The translations under genes and the position numbers were made by a program. Positions 24,600-35,777 of a stretch of DNA of 64,000 nucleotides are shown here, in pieces. Position 1 is the stretch's first letter; each line of letters opens with the position of its first letter. The stretch spans positions 17,381,796 to 17,445,795 of the forward strand of contig NC_091152.1 in NCBI RefSeq assembly GCF_040958095.1. Reading direction: 5' to 3'. This DNA is from Procambarus clarkii (Eukaryota > Arthropoda > Malacostraca > Decapoda > Cambaridae). Below the pieces are notes generated by a model. That model was not told the origin of the DNA. It did not search any database and worked only from the letters and a program-made list of their open reading frames with translations.

Positions 24600-25265
24600 A
24601 ACAATATTAATTGTGCAGATGTGTATGGAAATGTATGATCAGAAATATATCAATTGGGTCATTTGTATCATAATGCTAACCTCATAGTGGTAGGTGATTT
24701 TTAACAGATTTTTCTCGTCGAGATATATATATACAGTACTTAAATCTGCTTAATGCATTCATAGATGCTGAAAATTTACATAATCCTGCTATTAACGATG
24801 GATTTAATATTAACTATAGGTTTGTCATGGGATGGGAGCAGAAGGTCTCGTATTGATAACTTTCCCATTGATGATCTAACTGGTTACTATTGTAAGTATA
24901 AGGCTATCAGTGATAATAACCGGTCCTGGAATCTTCATATCATGGCCACCTTCAATATACCTCACTCATAAGTTGCTGCTGCTGCTAGCGAGAACAGAAA
25001 CCTCCCTAGAACACATCTAAACTGGGGAAGGCTGCTCTCGCTGACCTGGATTCGTTTAAATGCCTGCTTAACGAATGCTCAAATCGCCAATGATGTAATC
25101 TCTTGCAATAATCTTCAGTGCAATTTGCATCAGAACAACCTCAATGGTTTTCACATCTGTCATGTCATTGCTAGATATATAGGGCAGGAGAAGAGAGTAT
25201 TTATCTTAAAAGAAACTTAAGTAGTAGTCTGCCTGGTGGGAATAATCGTGTTTAGGGAATTTCAA
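24600..25265 (+). pseudogene. Possible LINE endonuclease/linker remnant
   Basis: Around 24675-24780 a 'NLIVVGDF'-like stretch resembles a LINE endonuclease motif. Further on, 'YYCKYKAISDNNRSWNLHIM' and 'NDVISCNNLQCNLHQNNLNG' are readable between stops. The likeness is loose and the family is not assigned. Confidence 0.3.
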
Positions 25266-25339
25266 AACAGATCTACTTTTTGGCATAACTTATGAAAAGA
25301 TGCAGGGGGCCCCAAGAGATGGTTGGCTGCCCCAGATCA

Positions 25340-25615
25340 GGTGTAGCACCAAGGCTCAATATCATCTTGAGGTTATCTTGAGATGATTTCGGAGCTTTAG
25401 TGTTCCCGCGGCCCGGTCCTCGACCAGGCCTCCATCCCCAAGGAAGCAGCCCGTGACAGCTGACTAACACCCAGGTATCTATTTACTGCTAGGTAACAGG
25501 GACATAGGGTGAAAGAAACTCTGCCCATTGTTTCTCGCCGGCGCCCGGGATCGAACCCGGGACCACAGGACCACAAGTCCAGCGTGCTGTCCGCTCGGCC
25601 GACCGGCTCCCACTC
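25340..25615 (-). mobile_element. SINE1 copy (tRNA-derived)
   Basis: On the minus strand it starts with a tRNA-like head: A-box-like 'ggccgagcggacagc' and a perfect B-box core 'gggttcgatcccgg'. The shared body 'gagaaacaatgggcagagtt' and 'ttacctagcagtaaatag' follows. The tail differs from the 41228 copy: it ends with 'ggaggcctggtcgaggaccg', also present at 5712-5865. Confidence 0.85.
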
Positions 25616-26271
25616 ATCAAGAAAGATCCCACGTCAACGTCACACGACAGACACATCACTCCACAGTCAGCATCCAGATGATAGAATGGACCACCAAATT
25701 GTGTGGAAACCAACATTGCTGCTCCAAATCACAAAAGGAAGACTATCTTCAGTTCAAGTTCCAACAGCGAGCACGTTTAGCATCCTGTGACCAAATGTTC
25801 CAACAGCGAGCACGTTTAGCATCCTGTGACCAAATGTTCCAACAGCGAGCACGTTTAGCATCCTGTGACCAAATGTTCCAACAGCGAGCACGTTTACCAT
25901 CCTGTGACCAAATGTTCCAACAGCGAGCACGTTTAGCATCCTGTGACCAAATGTTCCAACAGCGAGCACGTTTACCATCCTGTGACCAAATGTTCCAACA
26001 GCGAGCACGTTTACCATCCTGTGACCAAATGTTCCAACAGCGAGCACGTTTACCATCCTGTGTCAGGATGAACAACTCCATTAGGACCTATCAAGAAAAG
26101 AAACCTCTACCGATGAATACTCCATCTAACCAAACAAAATCCGCACTGCCTGTCTTCAAGGTGCAGCATGCTGAAGGTAAGTTCTCATACGCCACTGTAG
26201 TGGATCTTGAAAAAGAGTACCCCAGCTCAAGATCAGAACAAAGCCAAACATCAGAGGTAAATACATTCTGA
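25528..26271 (+). other. Open frame containing an in-frame 39-bp minisatellite
   Basis: A continuous frame of 247 codons counted from an alternative start. Its first part overlaps the SINE1 head, so the upstream portion is not a real protein start. The centre is eight 13-residue repeats 'FQQRARLASCDQM' (Ala or Pro at the variable position). The end reads 'LPVFKVQHAEGKFSYATVVD', which resembles LINE ORF1 sequence, but I cannot assign it. Because 39 is a multiple of three and the unit lacks stops, openness is weak evidence of coding. Confidence 0.3.
25757..26061 (+). repeat. 39-bp minisatellite, about 8 copies
   Basis: Unit 'ttccaacagcgagcacgttt' + 'agcatcctgtgaccaaatg'. The only variation seen is gca/cca at one site, in the order A A A P A P P P, and the last unit ends in 'tgtgtcagg'. 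Confidence 0.95.
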
Positions 26272-26506
26272 GGCCCAAAGACGAGACAGCTGTAACGATT
26301 CTAAAAAAAAAAAATACAGGAAATGCAACGAACTCAAGTCAGATGACAAAATAAGGAAACTCATTGTCCCAACACTGTCCCTTGTGCAAGGCTCTAAAGC
26401 ATTTTGAAAAGTTGAATTACGTGGTGTCAGCAGAAAGATGCCAGGTAAAGTCCAAAAAGCAAGAAACCCGACAAGTCCTCACAGAAAGAAATCCAGAAAG
26501 CCTTTG

Positions 26507-26716
26507 TCACAGTGCCTCACCAGAAACTAGTGCGAAAGCTGGAGATGCAGGCAGGAGTGAAAGGGAAGGTACTCCATTGGATTAGGGAGTTCCTAAGTAA
26601 CAGAAGGCAGCGAGTCACTGTGCGGGGTGAGGTCTCAGATTGGCGAGACGTCACCAGTGGGGGTCGTGTAGGGTTTAGTCATTGGCCCCATACTGTTTCT
26701 TATATATGGGAATAAA
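26507..26716 (+). pseudogene. LINE-A reverse transcriptase fragment
   Basis: Reads 'VPHQKLVRKLEMQAGVKGKV', 'REFLSNRRQRVTVRGEVSDW' and 'VIGPILFLIYGN', equivalent to 39800-39990 of the long minus-strand copy but in + orientation. One frameshift lies near 26660. It abuts the minus-strand LINE-B at about 26716. Confidence 0.85.
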
Positions 26717-29189
26717 AAGATAGCAAATTTGTTAAACATGAACGGCCGTTTGTAAAACCATGTGTTACGGCCCTACTGGGACGCAACCGGGTTCTTCTCT
26801 GATGGTATTAGAGATTTGGGTATCCGGCCCCAAGTTAGTAGAGGCTTTCAAGGGGTGTGTTCCGTAACACAAGTTAAATTAAAGGGGGAGGGATACAAAT
26901 GTTCCAATTTATATATATATATATTCACCACCACCATAAATAAATATATAACAGTTGCACACGGGGGTTATCACTACACGATTATATACAGGTTTGTCTT
27001 CCTCTGAAGACACTGGATGCTCCACGGTGCTCACTCCGGGTAGCCCTGGTTCCTTCTTCCATGGCCCACGATGAATCCACTATGATTCTCTTGGCGAATC
27101 TACCCTGGCCACAGGCCAGCCAAATCACAGTCCCACTGGGTGCTTCGTCGTGGAGGCCTTCAACCACAATCCAGCCTGTAGCTGGCAGGTACCGATCAGC
27201 TCCGCTGTGTAGGCCACTCCATGACCGATACTAGGGTTGCGAGCCCTAGGCAGGAGCCTCGTGTGATCCCGCTGATCACTCTCCTCACTAAGCACCACAG
27301 TGGCTAGTCTCTTCCACCAGCCAGCCCCGGATAAGGCGATTCCCAACACTGCCACGCCACAGGCAGGCTAATACTCTCAACAGAGTTCATCCGGGGGTGA
27401 CTCACAGCTTCTTCAAAGCAGACTGGTGAAGAGACCTTGGCTGCCTTGGGTAGACTGATCCATTGTCCAATACAGCAGTCCCAGGTCGACTCTGCAATCA
27501 GACACGTCATTAGTACTGGGGATACTACATGGGGTCACTAGGAAACATCACTTACTAGCTTAGACAGAAACGTCCACCTATTTGCTCCATAGATGGCGTT
27601 CACTGTCTAAGCGCCACCTCACCAGAGGTCAGCAGCAGCTACGTTATGAGCTGATTAAGACGGGAATCCAGCACCTGTGGCCGGTATATCCCGTCCTCAC
27701 TAGATGGCGTTATCCATGTTGCGGGGTTTTCGGCTGGTGACTCACAGATGGCGCTGACTTCATGGCTTCGTGCTCCAACGCTGGACTCGGGTCCGTAACA
27801 CCATGTTGCGACTCATTTATTAATTTGTGTTTTTCAAGATGAAGACGAATTTTATTTGCAATTATCAATTCAAGTAACTTTCCCACAATAGACGTTAGGC
27901 TAATTGGTCGATAGTTGGACGCAAGTGATCTATCTCCTTTCTTAAAAATTGGTATCACATTAGCAACTTTCCATAACTCTGGCACTCTGCCTAACTCTAT
28001 TGATTTATTAAATATGGTAGACAGTGGGTCGCAAAGCTCCTCTTTGCATTCTTTAAGCACCCTGGCAAAAACTTCATCCGGCCCTGGGGATTTGCTTGGT
28101 TTGAGTTTAATTATTTGTTTAATTACATCCTCCCTGGTAACTGCTAAACTAGTCAACCTGTCCTCATCCCCACCCACATAGACTTGTTCGGCTGAAGGCA
28201 TATTGTTAAGTTCCTCTTTAGTAAATACAGATATAAAATATTTATTTAAAATACTACTCATCTCTTCATCATTATCTGTTATTTGACCTGTCTCAGTTTT
28301 AATGGACCTATCCTTTCCCTAATCTTTGTCCGGTATAATTGGAAAAACCCTTTAGGATTTGTCTTTGCTTGCTCTGCTATGCGAACTTCATAGTTTCTTT
28401 TTGCTTTCCTTATCTCTTTTTTAGTATTTCTAACCAGTTGTACGAATTCCTGTTCTAAAGTGACCTCCCCATTCTTAATCCTTTTGTACCAAGCTCTCTT
28501 TTTACCTATAAGGTTCTTCAGATCCTTTGTTATCCACTTTGGATCATTAGTATTCGATCTATTCAATTTATATGGTATACTACATTCCTGGGCTTCGCTT
28601 AGAATATTTTTAAATAGGTTATATTTTGAGTCCACGTCGAAAACCCCTTTTACGTCACCTATCGCTGGGTTCTCGTCTAGCTCTAAGACCGGCCCACACC
28701 ACATACCTAAGACTTTCCAATCTATTTGACCCAATAAATTTCTTAGGTTATTGAAATTAGCTTTTCGAAAATCAGGCACTTTAACATAATTTTCTCCTAC
28801 AGATCTATTCCATTCTATGCTAAATCTGATTTCTTTATGATCACTGTTCCCTAGGTCACTCCCTATTTCGATGTCCTTAATTTGTGTTTCCCTGTTAGTT
28901 AACACTAAATCTAAAATATTATTTTCCCGCGTTGGTTCCTTAATGTGTTGCGTAAGAAAGCAATCGTCAATTAATTCTAGAAAATCTTCTGCTTCACTAT
29001 TCCCTGTTTTGTTCAACCAGTTTATTCCACTATAATTAAAGTCACCCATGACATAAATACTGTTAGATCTAGATGCTCTAGATATTTCATCCCATAGATG
29101 CTTTGCTTCCATTCTGTCTAAATTTGGTGGCCTATATATAACTCCTATTATAATATTATTAGCTTTTTCGTTTAATTCTATCCAAATAG

Positions 29190-29190
<1 letters not shown>
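26717..29190 (-). mobile_element. LINE-B: CR1-like element, endonuclease plus N-terminal reverse transcriptase
   Basis: Minus strand. The endonuclease half (28279-29190) reads 'IIIGVIYRPPNLDRMEAKHL', 'YVMGDFNYSGINW' and 'LVLTNRETQIKDIEIGSDLG' with the catalytic-type 'NSDHKEIRF'. The reverse transcriptase half (27806-28261) reads 'VTREDVIKQIIKLKPSKSPG' and 'VIPIFKKGDRSLASNYRPIS'. A one-base frameshift separates the halves near 28310-28330. The rest of the polymerase is missing past about 26717, and a solo LTR sits inside. The 5' end is lost in a (TA)n tract. Otherwise well preserved. Confidence 0.88.
26763..27800. mobile_element. Solo LTR, 1038 bp, with 5-bp target duplication
   Basis: Begins TGTTACGG and ends CCGTAACA, an inverted TG...CA terminus typical of LTR retrotransposons, flanked on both sides by 'ccatg' (26758-26762 and 27801-27805). 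No gag/pol or second LTR is present, so it is a solo LTR left by recombination. It interrupts the minus-strand LINE-B reverse transcriptase frame, which is continuous across the site if the insertion and one duplication are discounted. 'Ty3/Gypsy-like' is only a guess. A TATA-rich run lies at about 26910-26925. Confidence 0.85.

Positions 29191-29269
<79 letters not shown>
29191..29269. repeat. (TA)n microsatellite
   Basis: About 39 TA units at the truncated 5' edge of LINE-B. Confidence 0.97.
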
Positions 29270-29271
<2 letters not shown>

Positions 29272-29478
29272 CCGAAAAGGCAGGATTAATAATTCTAACA
29301 CGAATTTTCTGAATATTTCTTATGTTTCTTTTCACTGTCGTTGGTAATTAAAATATCAATTCTCCAAAATTCATTTTTATTTCTAGTCTGACGCCGACGC
29401 CTGAACGCGTTTCGTAATAACTTATTACATTTTCAAAGACTTTAGTTTACACACACACAACTGTATCCTGCAAACACG

Positions 29479-29545
29479 CGTGTTGTTGTTGTTTTAGATT
29501 TAGCTACTCAGAACGAAGTGTCCATAGCCCGTGCTACATGCAGGG
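29479..29545 (-). mobile_element. Diverged copy of the double-hairpin (AAC)n retroposon
   Basis: Minus strand shows 'gcacgggctatgg', 'gttctgagtagctaaatcta' and then (AAC)n, matching the element at 32484-32561 and the end of the 51286-51820 array. First hairpin incomplete. Confidence 0.6.
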
Positions 29546-29719
29546 TTAGGAGGCTGCGAGAGGCCGGGTGAACAGTGGAGGGCTGGAAGTATTCAGAGGT
29601 CCGCGGTGTGGTCCCGGCCTTACAGTTACTGCAGTATTGATTGTCAGGCGTCATGCATATTGAACCTGGGGCCAGCTGCCGCTCTCACTCACACCCCCCC
29701 CCCTCCTCCTCTGCATCAA

Positions 29720-31371
29720 TGGTGCACCCTCTCACCCCCATCCCCCAGCATCCCTGTTGCACCCTCTCTCACCCCCTCCCCCAGCATCCCTGTTGCACCC
29801 TCTCTCACCCCCTCCCCCAGCATCCCTGTTGCACCCTCTCTCACCCCCTCCCCCAGCATCCCTGTTGCACCCTCTCTCACCCCCTCCCCCAGCATCCCTG
29901 TTGCACCCTCTCTCACCCCCTCCCCCAGCATCCCTGTTGCATCCTCTCTCACACCCTCCCCCAGCATCCCTGTTGCATCCTCTCTCACCCCCTCCCCCAG
30001 CATCCCTGATGCTCCCTCTCTCACACCCTCCCCCAGCATCCCTGTTGCATCCTCTCTCACCCCCTCCCCCAGCATCCCTGTTGCACCCTCTCTCACCCCC
30101 TCCCCCAGCATCCCTGTTGCACCCTCTCTCACCCCCTCCCCCAGCATCTCTGTTGCACCCTCTCTCACCCCCTCCCCCAGCATCCCTGTTGCATCCTCTC
30201 TCACCCCCTCCCCCAGCATCCCTGTTGCACCCTCTCTCACCCCCTCCCCAGCATCTCTGTTGCACCCTCTCTCACCCCCTCCCCCAGCATCCCTGTTGCA
30301 TCCTCTCTCACCCCCTCCCCCAGCATCCCTGTTGCATCCTCTCTCACCCCCTCCCCCAGCATCCCTGTTGCACCCTCTCTCACCCCCTCCCCAGCATCCC
30401 TGTTGCACCCTCTCTCACCCCCTCCCCCAGCATCCCTGTTGCATCCTCTCTCACCCCCTCCCCCAGCATCCCTGTTGCATCCTCTCTCATACCCTCCCCC
30501 AGCATCCCTGTTGTATCCTCTCTCACACCCTCCCCCAGCATCCCTGTTGCACCCTCTCTCACACCCTCCCCCAGCATCCCTGTTGCATCCTCTCTCACAC
30601 CCTCCCCCAGCATCCCTGTTGCACCCTCTCTCACCCCCTCCCCCAGCATCCCTGTTGCATCGTCTCTCACCCCCTCCCCCAGCATCCCTGTTGCATCCTC
30701 TCTCACCCCCTCCCCCAGCATCCCTGTTGTACCCTCTCTCACCCCCTCCCCAGCATCCCTGTTGTCCCCTCTCTCACCCCCTCCTCCAGCATCCCTGTTG
30801 CATCCTCTCTCACCCCCTCCCCCAGCATCCCTGTTGTACCCTCTCTCACCCCCTCCCCAGCATCCCTGTTGTCCCCTCTCTCACCCCCTCCTCCAGCATC
30901 CCTGTTGCATCCTCTCTCACCCCCTCCCCCAGCATCCCTGATGCATCCTCTCTCACCCCCTCCCCCAGCATCCCTGTTGTACCCTCTCTCACCCCCTCCC
31001 CAGCATCCCTGTTGTCCCCTCTCTCACCCCCTCCCCCAGCATCCCTGTTGCATCCTCTCTCACCCCCTCCCCCAGCATCCCTGTTGCATCCTCTCTCACC
31101 CCCTCCCCCAGCATCCCTGTTGCATCCTCTCTCACCCCCTCCCCCAGCATCCCTGTTGCATCGTCTCTCACCCCCTCCCCCAGCATCCCTGTTGCATCCT
31201 CTCTCACCCCCTCCCCCAGCATCCCTGTTGCATCGTCTCTCACCCCCTCCCCCAGCATCCCTGTTGCATCCTCTCTCACCCCCTCCCCCAGCATCCCTGT
31301 TGCATCCTCTCTCACCCCCTCCCCCAGCATCCCTGTTGCATCGTCTCTCACCCCCTCCCCCAGCATCCCTA
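29720..31371 (+). repeat. 35-bp minisatellite, about 47 copies
   Basis: Unit 'agcatccctgttgcaccctc' + 'tctcaccccctcccc', with recurring variants (gca/gta/gat; tcacc/tcacac; 34-bp units lacking one c). All three + frames stay open because the unit has no stop in any phase, giving long Pro/Ser/His-rich frames that are not genes. It ends abruptly at a LINE-A tail. Confidence 0.96.
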
Positions 31372-31740
31372 TGAGCTATGAGAAAAGTCTTAAGGAGCTG
31401 AACCTCACGTCCCTGAAAAACAGAAGAGTAAGGGGGAGACATGATAACCACCTACAAAATTCTCAGGGGAATTGACCGGATGGACAAAGACAAACTTTTT
31501 AGCTCGGGTGGAAAATGAACAAGGAGTCACAGGTGGAAACTTAGTATACACATGGGCCTCAGAGACATTAAAAATAATTTCTTCAGTGTCAGAGTAGTTA
31601 ACAGATGGAATGCATTAGGAAGTGATGTGGTGGAGGCTGACTCCATACATAATTTCAAATGTTGAAATGATAGAGCCCAGTAGGCTCAGGAATCTGTACA
31701 CCAGTTGATTGACGGTTGAGAGGCGGGACTAAAGAGCTAA
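31372..31740 (+). mobile_element. LINE-A-related 3' tail
   Basis: Reads 'SYEKSLKELNLTSLKNRRVR' and then the LINE tail ending 'ggttgagaggcgggactaaa'. Truncated at the minisatellite boundary. Immediately after, 31740-31762 repeats the last 20 bases in inverted form. Confidence 0.8.
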
Positions 31741-31896
31741 AACTCTTTAGTCCTGCCTCTCTCGTTTCACATTTTTTCTCTCTCTCGGAAAGGAAGAGTC
31801 ACACACCACTCTCGGTTCCTGAGGCTCACTGCCCACACAAGCGGACCTGTTGTCGGTGGAGGGAAAAGCAGAGTGTGTATGTATTCTGCTATTTTG

Positions 31897-32345
31897 ACTC
31901 ACCTATTTGTGTCTAAAGTCGAGCTTTAGCTCTTGGGCCTCGCTTTTCTAGCTACCGATTGTCTAATGCATTGATTTCAGACCGATTTCCTTATAATATT
32001 TACTTTTAAAATTATCAATGGAGTTAGCTTCTGCAACCTGCTCCTTCAGTTCATTTCATTTTCTCACTACCTTTACATTAAAAGAAAACTTTCTAACATC
32101 TCTATGAATCATCTGTGTCAAGCTTCCCATCCATATTCTCTTGTAGAATTGGTATTCATTGTGAGTATTTCCTTTTTTCCACTCAATCATCTTAGGTTTT
32201 TTGTATGTCTCTATCAGGTCTCCCCTTCTCTCCTCTTGCCTAGCGTCGTCAGGTGTAGTTTCTTCAGACTCTTTTCATACCTCGTCCCTCGCACCTCTGG
32301 TACCAGATTTGTTGCAGTCTTCTTGACCTTTCCGAGCTTCTTTGT
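31897..32345 (-). mobile_element. Diverged CR1-like LINE 3' fragment
   Basis: Minus strand reads 'ATNLVPEVRGTRYEKSLKKL' and 'HLTTLGKRREGRPDRDIQKT', related to but clearly distinct from LINE-A, with a 3' tail at about 31897-32000 in which 'ctttagctcttgggcctcgc' replaces the LINE-A block. Confidence 0.7.
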
Positions 32346-32590
32346 GAACTTGGGGGTAGAGCTTCGGCTCTTTGGTTCCGCCTCTCAATCATCAATCAAC
32401 TGGTATACAGGTTTCTGAGCCTATTGGTCTCTAGCATATCAACATTTGAAACTGTGTATGGAGTCAACCTCCACCTCATCACTATATATATACGGGCTCA
32501 CCATAGCCCGTGCTACTTGGAACTTTTGTTCCAGGTAGCGAATCTTAAACAACAACAACAACATCACTGCCTAGTGCATTCCATTTAAAA
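32346..32590 (-). mobile_element. LINE-A 3' tail with a nested mini-retroposon
   Basis: Matches the LINE-A tail ('ggctctttggttccgcctct', 'catcactgcctagtgcattc') on the minus strand. It is interrupted at 32484-32561. Confidence 0.85.
32484..32561 (+). mobile_element. 78-bp double-hairpin retroposon with (AAC)n tail
   Basis: Inserted into a LINE-A tail with 'catcact' duplicated at 32477-32483 and 32562-32568. The insert holds hairpin 1 'acgggctcaccatagcccgt' (7-bp perfect stem), hairpin 2 'ggaacttttgttcc' and a 3' run of AAC. The AT-rich start (atatatata) may be part of the insert. There is no coding capacity and no A/B box. The target duplication and tail indicate retroposition driven by another element. 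Confidence 0.8.
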
Positions 32591-32954
32591 CTCAGTAGAG
32601 TACACACACTCACACACAGAGTGCGTGTACATGTGTACGCGTGTGTGCATGCACGGTCAAACAAGTGCACGTGATCCAGGAGGGGCAGGCGCTGTTTCCC
32701 AGCGCCCTCGAACCGCTCAAGTAGGTCATGAATGAGCCTGAAGCCGCGTGCGTCATGCGTCAGAACTTGTGTGACGCAGCTGCTGTGTGGTGAGTGCTGA
32801 GCTCAGCATGGTCGGCGCCATGATGGGTGTGGAGGTCGGTGCCATAAGTCGGTGTCATTTCTAAGCCTGTTGTTTCTCTCCAAACAAAAGGTCGTAGTTG
32901 GATATGACTCCCACGTTCCCCGGTCAAGGGGACGAGGGAATGGTTCCATGTAGG

Positions 32955-35105
32955 AGCTGAGGTAGGAGTGGAGGGAGGTGTGGAGGGAGGTAGGAGTGGA
33001 GGGAGGTAGGTGTGGAGGGAGGTGTGGAGGGAGGTAGGAGTGGAGGGAGGTAGGTGTGGAGGGAGGTGTGGAGGGAGGTAGGAGTGGAGGGAGGTAGGAG
33101 TGGAGGGAGGTAGGAGTGGAGGGAGGTAGGGGTGGAGGGAGGTAGGAGTGGAGGGAGGTACGAGTGGAGGGAGGTAGGAGTGGAGGGAGGTAGGAGTGGA
33201 GGGAGGTAGGTGTGGAGGGAGGTAGGTGTGGAGGGAGGTAGGAGTGGAGGGAGGTAGGAATGGAGGGAGGTAGGAGTGGAGGGAGGTAGGTGTGGAGGGA
33301 GGTAGGAGTGGAGGGAGGTAGGGGTGGAGGGACGTAGGAGTGGAGGGAGGTAGGAGTGGAGGGAGGTAGGGGTGGAGGGAGGTAGGGGTGGAGGGAGGTA
33401 CGAGTGGAGGGAGGTAGGAGTGAAGGGAGGTAGGAGTGGAGGGAGGTAGGTGTGGAGGGAGGTAGGTGTGGAGGGAGGTAGGAGTGGAGGGAGGTAGGTG
33501 TGGAGGGAGGTAGGAGTGGAGGGAGGTAGGTGTGGAGGGAGGTAGGAGTGGAGGGAGGTAGGGGTGGAGGGACGTAGGAGTGGAGGGAGGTAGGAGTGGA
33601 GGGAGGTAGGGGTGGAGGGAGGTAGGGGTGGAGGGAGGTAGGGGTGGAGGGAGGTAGGAGTGGAGGGAGGTAGGTGTGGAGGGAGGTAGGAGTGGAGGGA
33701 GGTAGGTGTGGAGGGAGGTAGGAGTGGAGGGAGGTAGGTGTGGAGGGAGGTAGGTGTGGAGGGAGGTAGGAGTGGAGGGAGGTAGGAGTGGAGGGAGGTA
33801 GGAGTGGAGGGAGGTAGGAGTGGAGGGAGGTAGGTGTGGAGGGAGGTAGGTGTGGAGGGAGGTAGGAGTGGAGGGAGGTAGGAATGGAGGGAGGTAGGAG
33901 TGGAGGGAGGTAGGTGTGGAGGGAGGTAGGAGTGGAGGGAGGTAGGGGTGGAGGGACGTAGGAGTGGAGGGAGGTAGGAGTGGAGGGAGGTAGGGGTGGA
34001 GGGAGGTAGGGGTGGAGGGAGGTACGAGTGGAGGGAGGTAGGAGTGGAGGGAGGTAGGAGTGGAGGGAGGTAGGTGTGGAGGGAGGTAGGTGTGGAGGGA
34101 GGTAGGAGTGGAGGGAGGTAGGTGTGGAGGGAGGTAGGAGTGGAGGGAGGTAGGTGTGGAGGGAGGTAGGAGTGGAGGGAGGTAGGAGTGGAGGGAGGTA
34201 GGAGTGGAGGGAGGTAGGAGTGGAGGGAGGTAGGAGTGGAGGGAGGTAGGAGTGGAGGGAGGTAGGTGTGGAGGGAGGTAGGAGTGGAGGGAGGTAGGTG
34301 TGGAGGGAGGTAGGAGTGGAGGGAGGTAGGTGTGGAGGGAGGTAGGAGTGGAGGGAGGTAGGTGTGGAGGGAGGTAGGTGTGGAGGGAGGTAGGAGTGGA
34401 GGGAGGTAGGTGTGGAGGGAGGTAGGAGTGGAGGGAGGTAGGTGTGGAGGGAGGTAGGAGTGGAGGGAGGTAGGTGTGGAGGGAGGTAGGTGTGGAGGGA
34501 GGTAGGAGTGGAGGGAGGTAGGTGTGGAGGGAGGTAGGAGTGGAGGGAGGTAGGAGTGGAGGGAGGTAGGAGTGGAGGGAGGTAGGTGTGGAGGGAGGTA
34601 GGAGTGGAGGGAGGTAGGTGTGGAGGGAGGTAGGTGTGGAGGGAGGTAGGAGTGGAGGGAGGTAGGTGTGGAGGGAGGTAGGAGTGGAGGGAGGTAGGTG
34701 TGGAGGGAGGTAGGAGTGGAGGGAGGTAGGTGTGGAGGGAGGTAGGAGTGGAGGGAGGTAGGTGTGGAGGGAGGTAGGAGTGGAGGGAGGTAGGTGTGGA
34801 GGGAGGTAGGTGTGGAGGGAGGTAGGTGTGGAGGGAGGTAGGAGTGGAGGGAGGTAGGAGTGGAGGGAGGTAGGAGTGGAGGGAGGTAGGAGTGGAGGGA
34901 GGTAGGAGTGGAGGGAGGTAGGAGTGGAGGGAGGTAGGTGTGGAGGGAGGTAGGAGTGGAGGGAGGTAGGTGTGGAGGGAGGTAGGAGTGGAGGGAGGTA
35001 GGTGTGGAGGGAGGTAGGAGTGGAGGGAGGTAGGAGTGGAGGGAGGTAGGAGTGGAGGGAGGTAGGAGTGGAGGGAGGTAGGAGTGGAGGGAGGTAGGAG
35101 TGGAG
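32955..35105 (+). repeat. 16-bp polypurine minisatellite, about 134 copies
   Basis: Unit 'ggagtggagggaggta' with the fourth base varying A/T/G, plus rarer 'gacgtagg', 'gtacgag' and 'gaatgg' variants. The + strand is nearly all purine with frequent GGG runs. The long minus-strand frame (Pro/Ser/Thr/Leu/His) arises because three units make 48 bp without a stop; it is not called as a gene. Blocks of variants recur as larger duplications. Confidence 0.97.
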
Positions 35106-35714
35106 GATGGAAGGAAACCAGTGTAAGGAAAACAAAAGCAAATAAGTAGACGTTATGTGAGGCTGAAGCGAATGAGGAGGAAGAGGATGAGAAGAGAAAG
35201 CAAAAGTGATGAGACTGAGAGAATGAAGATAGTAATAGGAGGAAAGGGGGAAAGAGGGCCGGGAAAGAGAATTAAGGAACAACAACAGAATAAGAAGAGG
35301 GAAAGGTAGAAGAGTACGGAACAAGACGAATAATGAAGCACGTGACACTGCACAACACTGCCAGGCTGAAATGACACGACAAAACACAGTATTATCCCTC
35401 TCTTCCTCACTTCATCTCACCTCCCCTAACTCTCCTCAATCCCTCCCATCCATAACTCCCCTCGATCCTTCCCCTCATCACACTGCCCTAAAATCCCTTC
35501 TCCCACTCCCCTTACTCCGTGGGGGAGACTTAATTAAAGCTTCACTTGGTGATAATGAGACTATTTCTCGTGCTAGTTTGCGTCTAAGCTTAATATCTGT
35601 TGTCCGGCAGAGTTGGTGAGGCTGACACACCCAGAAGTTTGTCCCAGTCACCGAGCCCTCAGGGACAACTGGCCGCATATTGCAGTCATCACAGCAAAGT
35701 GCTTTATAGGATTA
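35106..35714. other. No gene recognised
   Basis: Purine-rich up to about 35330, then pyrimidine-rich ('cctcacttcatctcacctcc') to about 35520, then mixed sequence up to the Helitron start. Confidence 0.5.
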
Positions 35715-35777
35715 TCTATAAAAATAAAAATGTAAATTTTGACATAACGTTGCAATCGAATATGCACTTGTTAATAT

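Noticed and set aside
24149-24687. Cys/Val and His/Thr repeat frames
   Set aside because: (GT)n microsatellite read in different frames and strands.
29531-31381. A 616-codon Pro/Ser/His-rich open frame
   Set aside because: It is the 35-bp minisatellite, which has no stop in any phase; all three frames are open and the reading phase rotates through the array.
32760-35387. An 875-codon Pro/Ser/Thr/Leu/His frame on the minus strand
   Set aside because: Generated by the 16-bp array (48 bp = 16 codons). Flanking residues have no recognisable domain and the composition is pure repeat.
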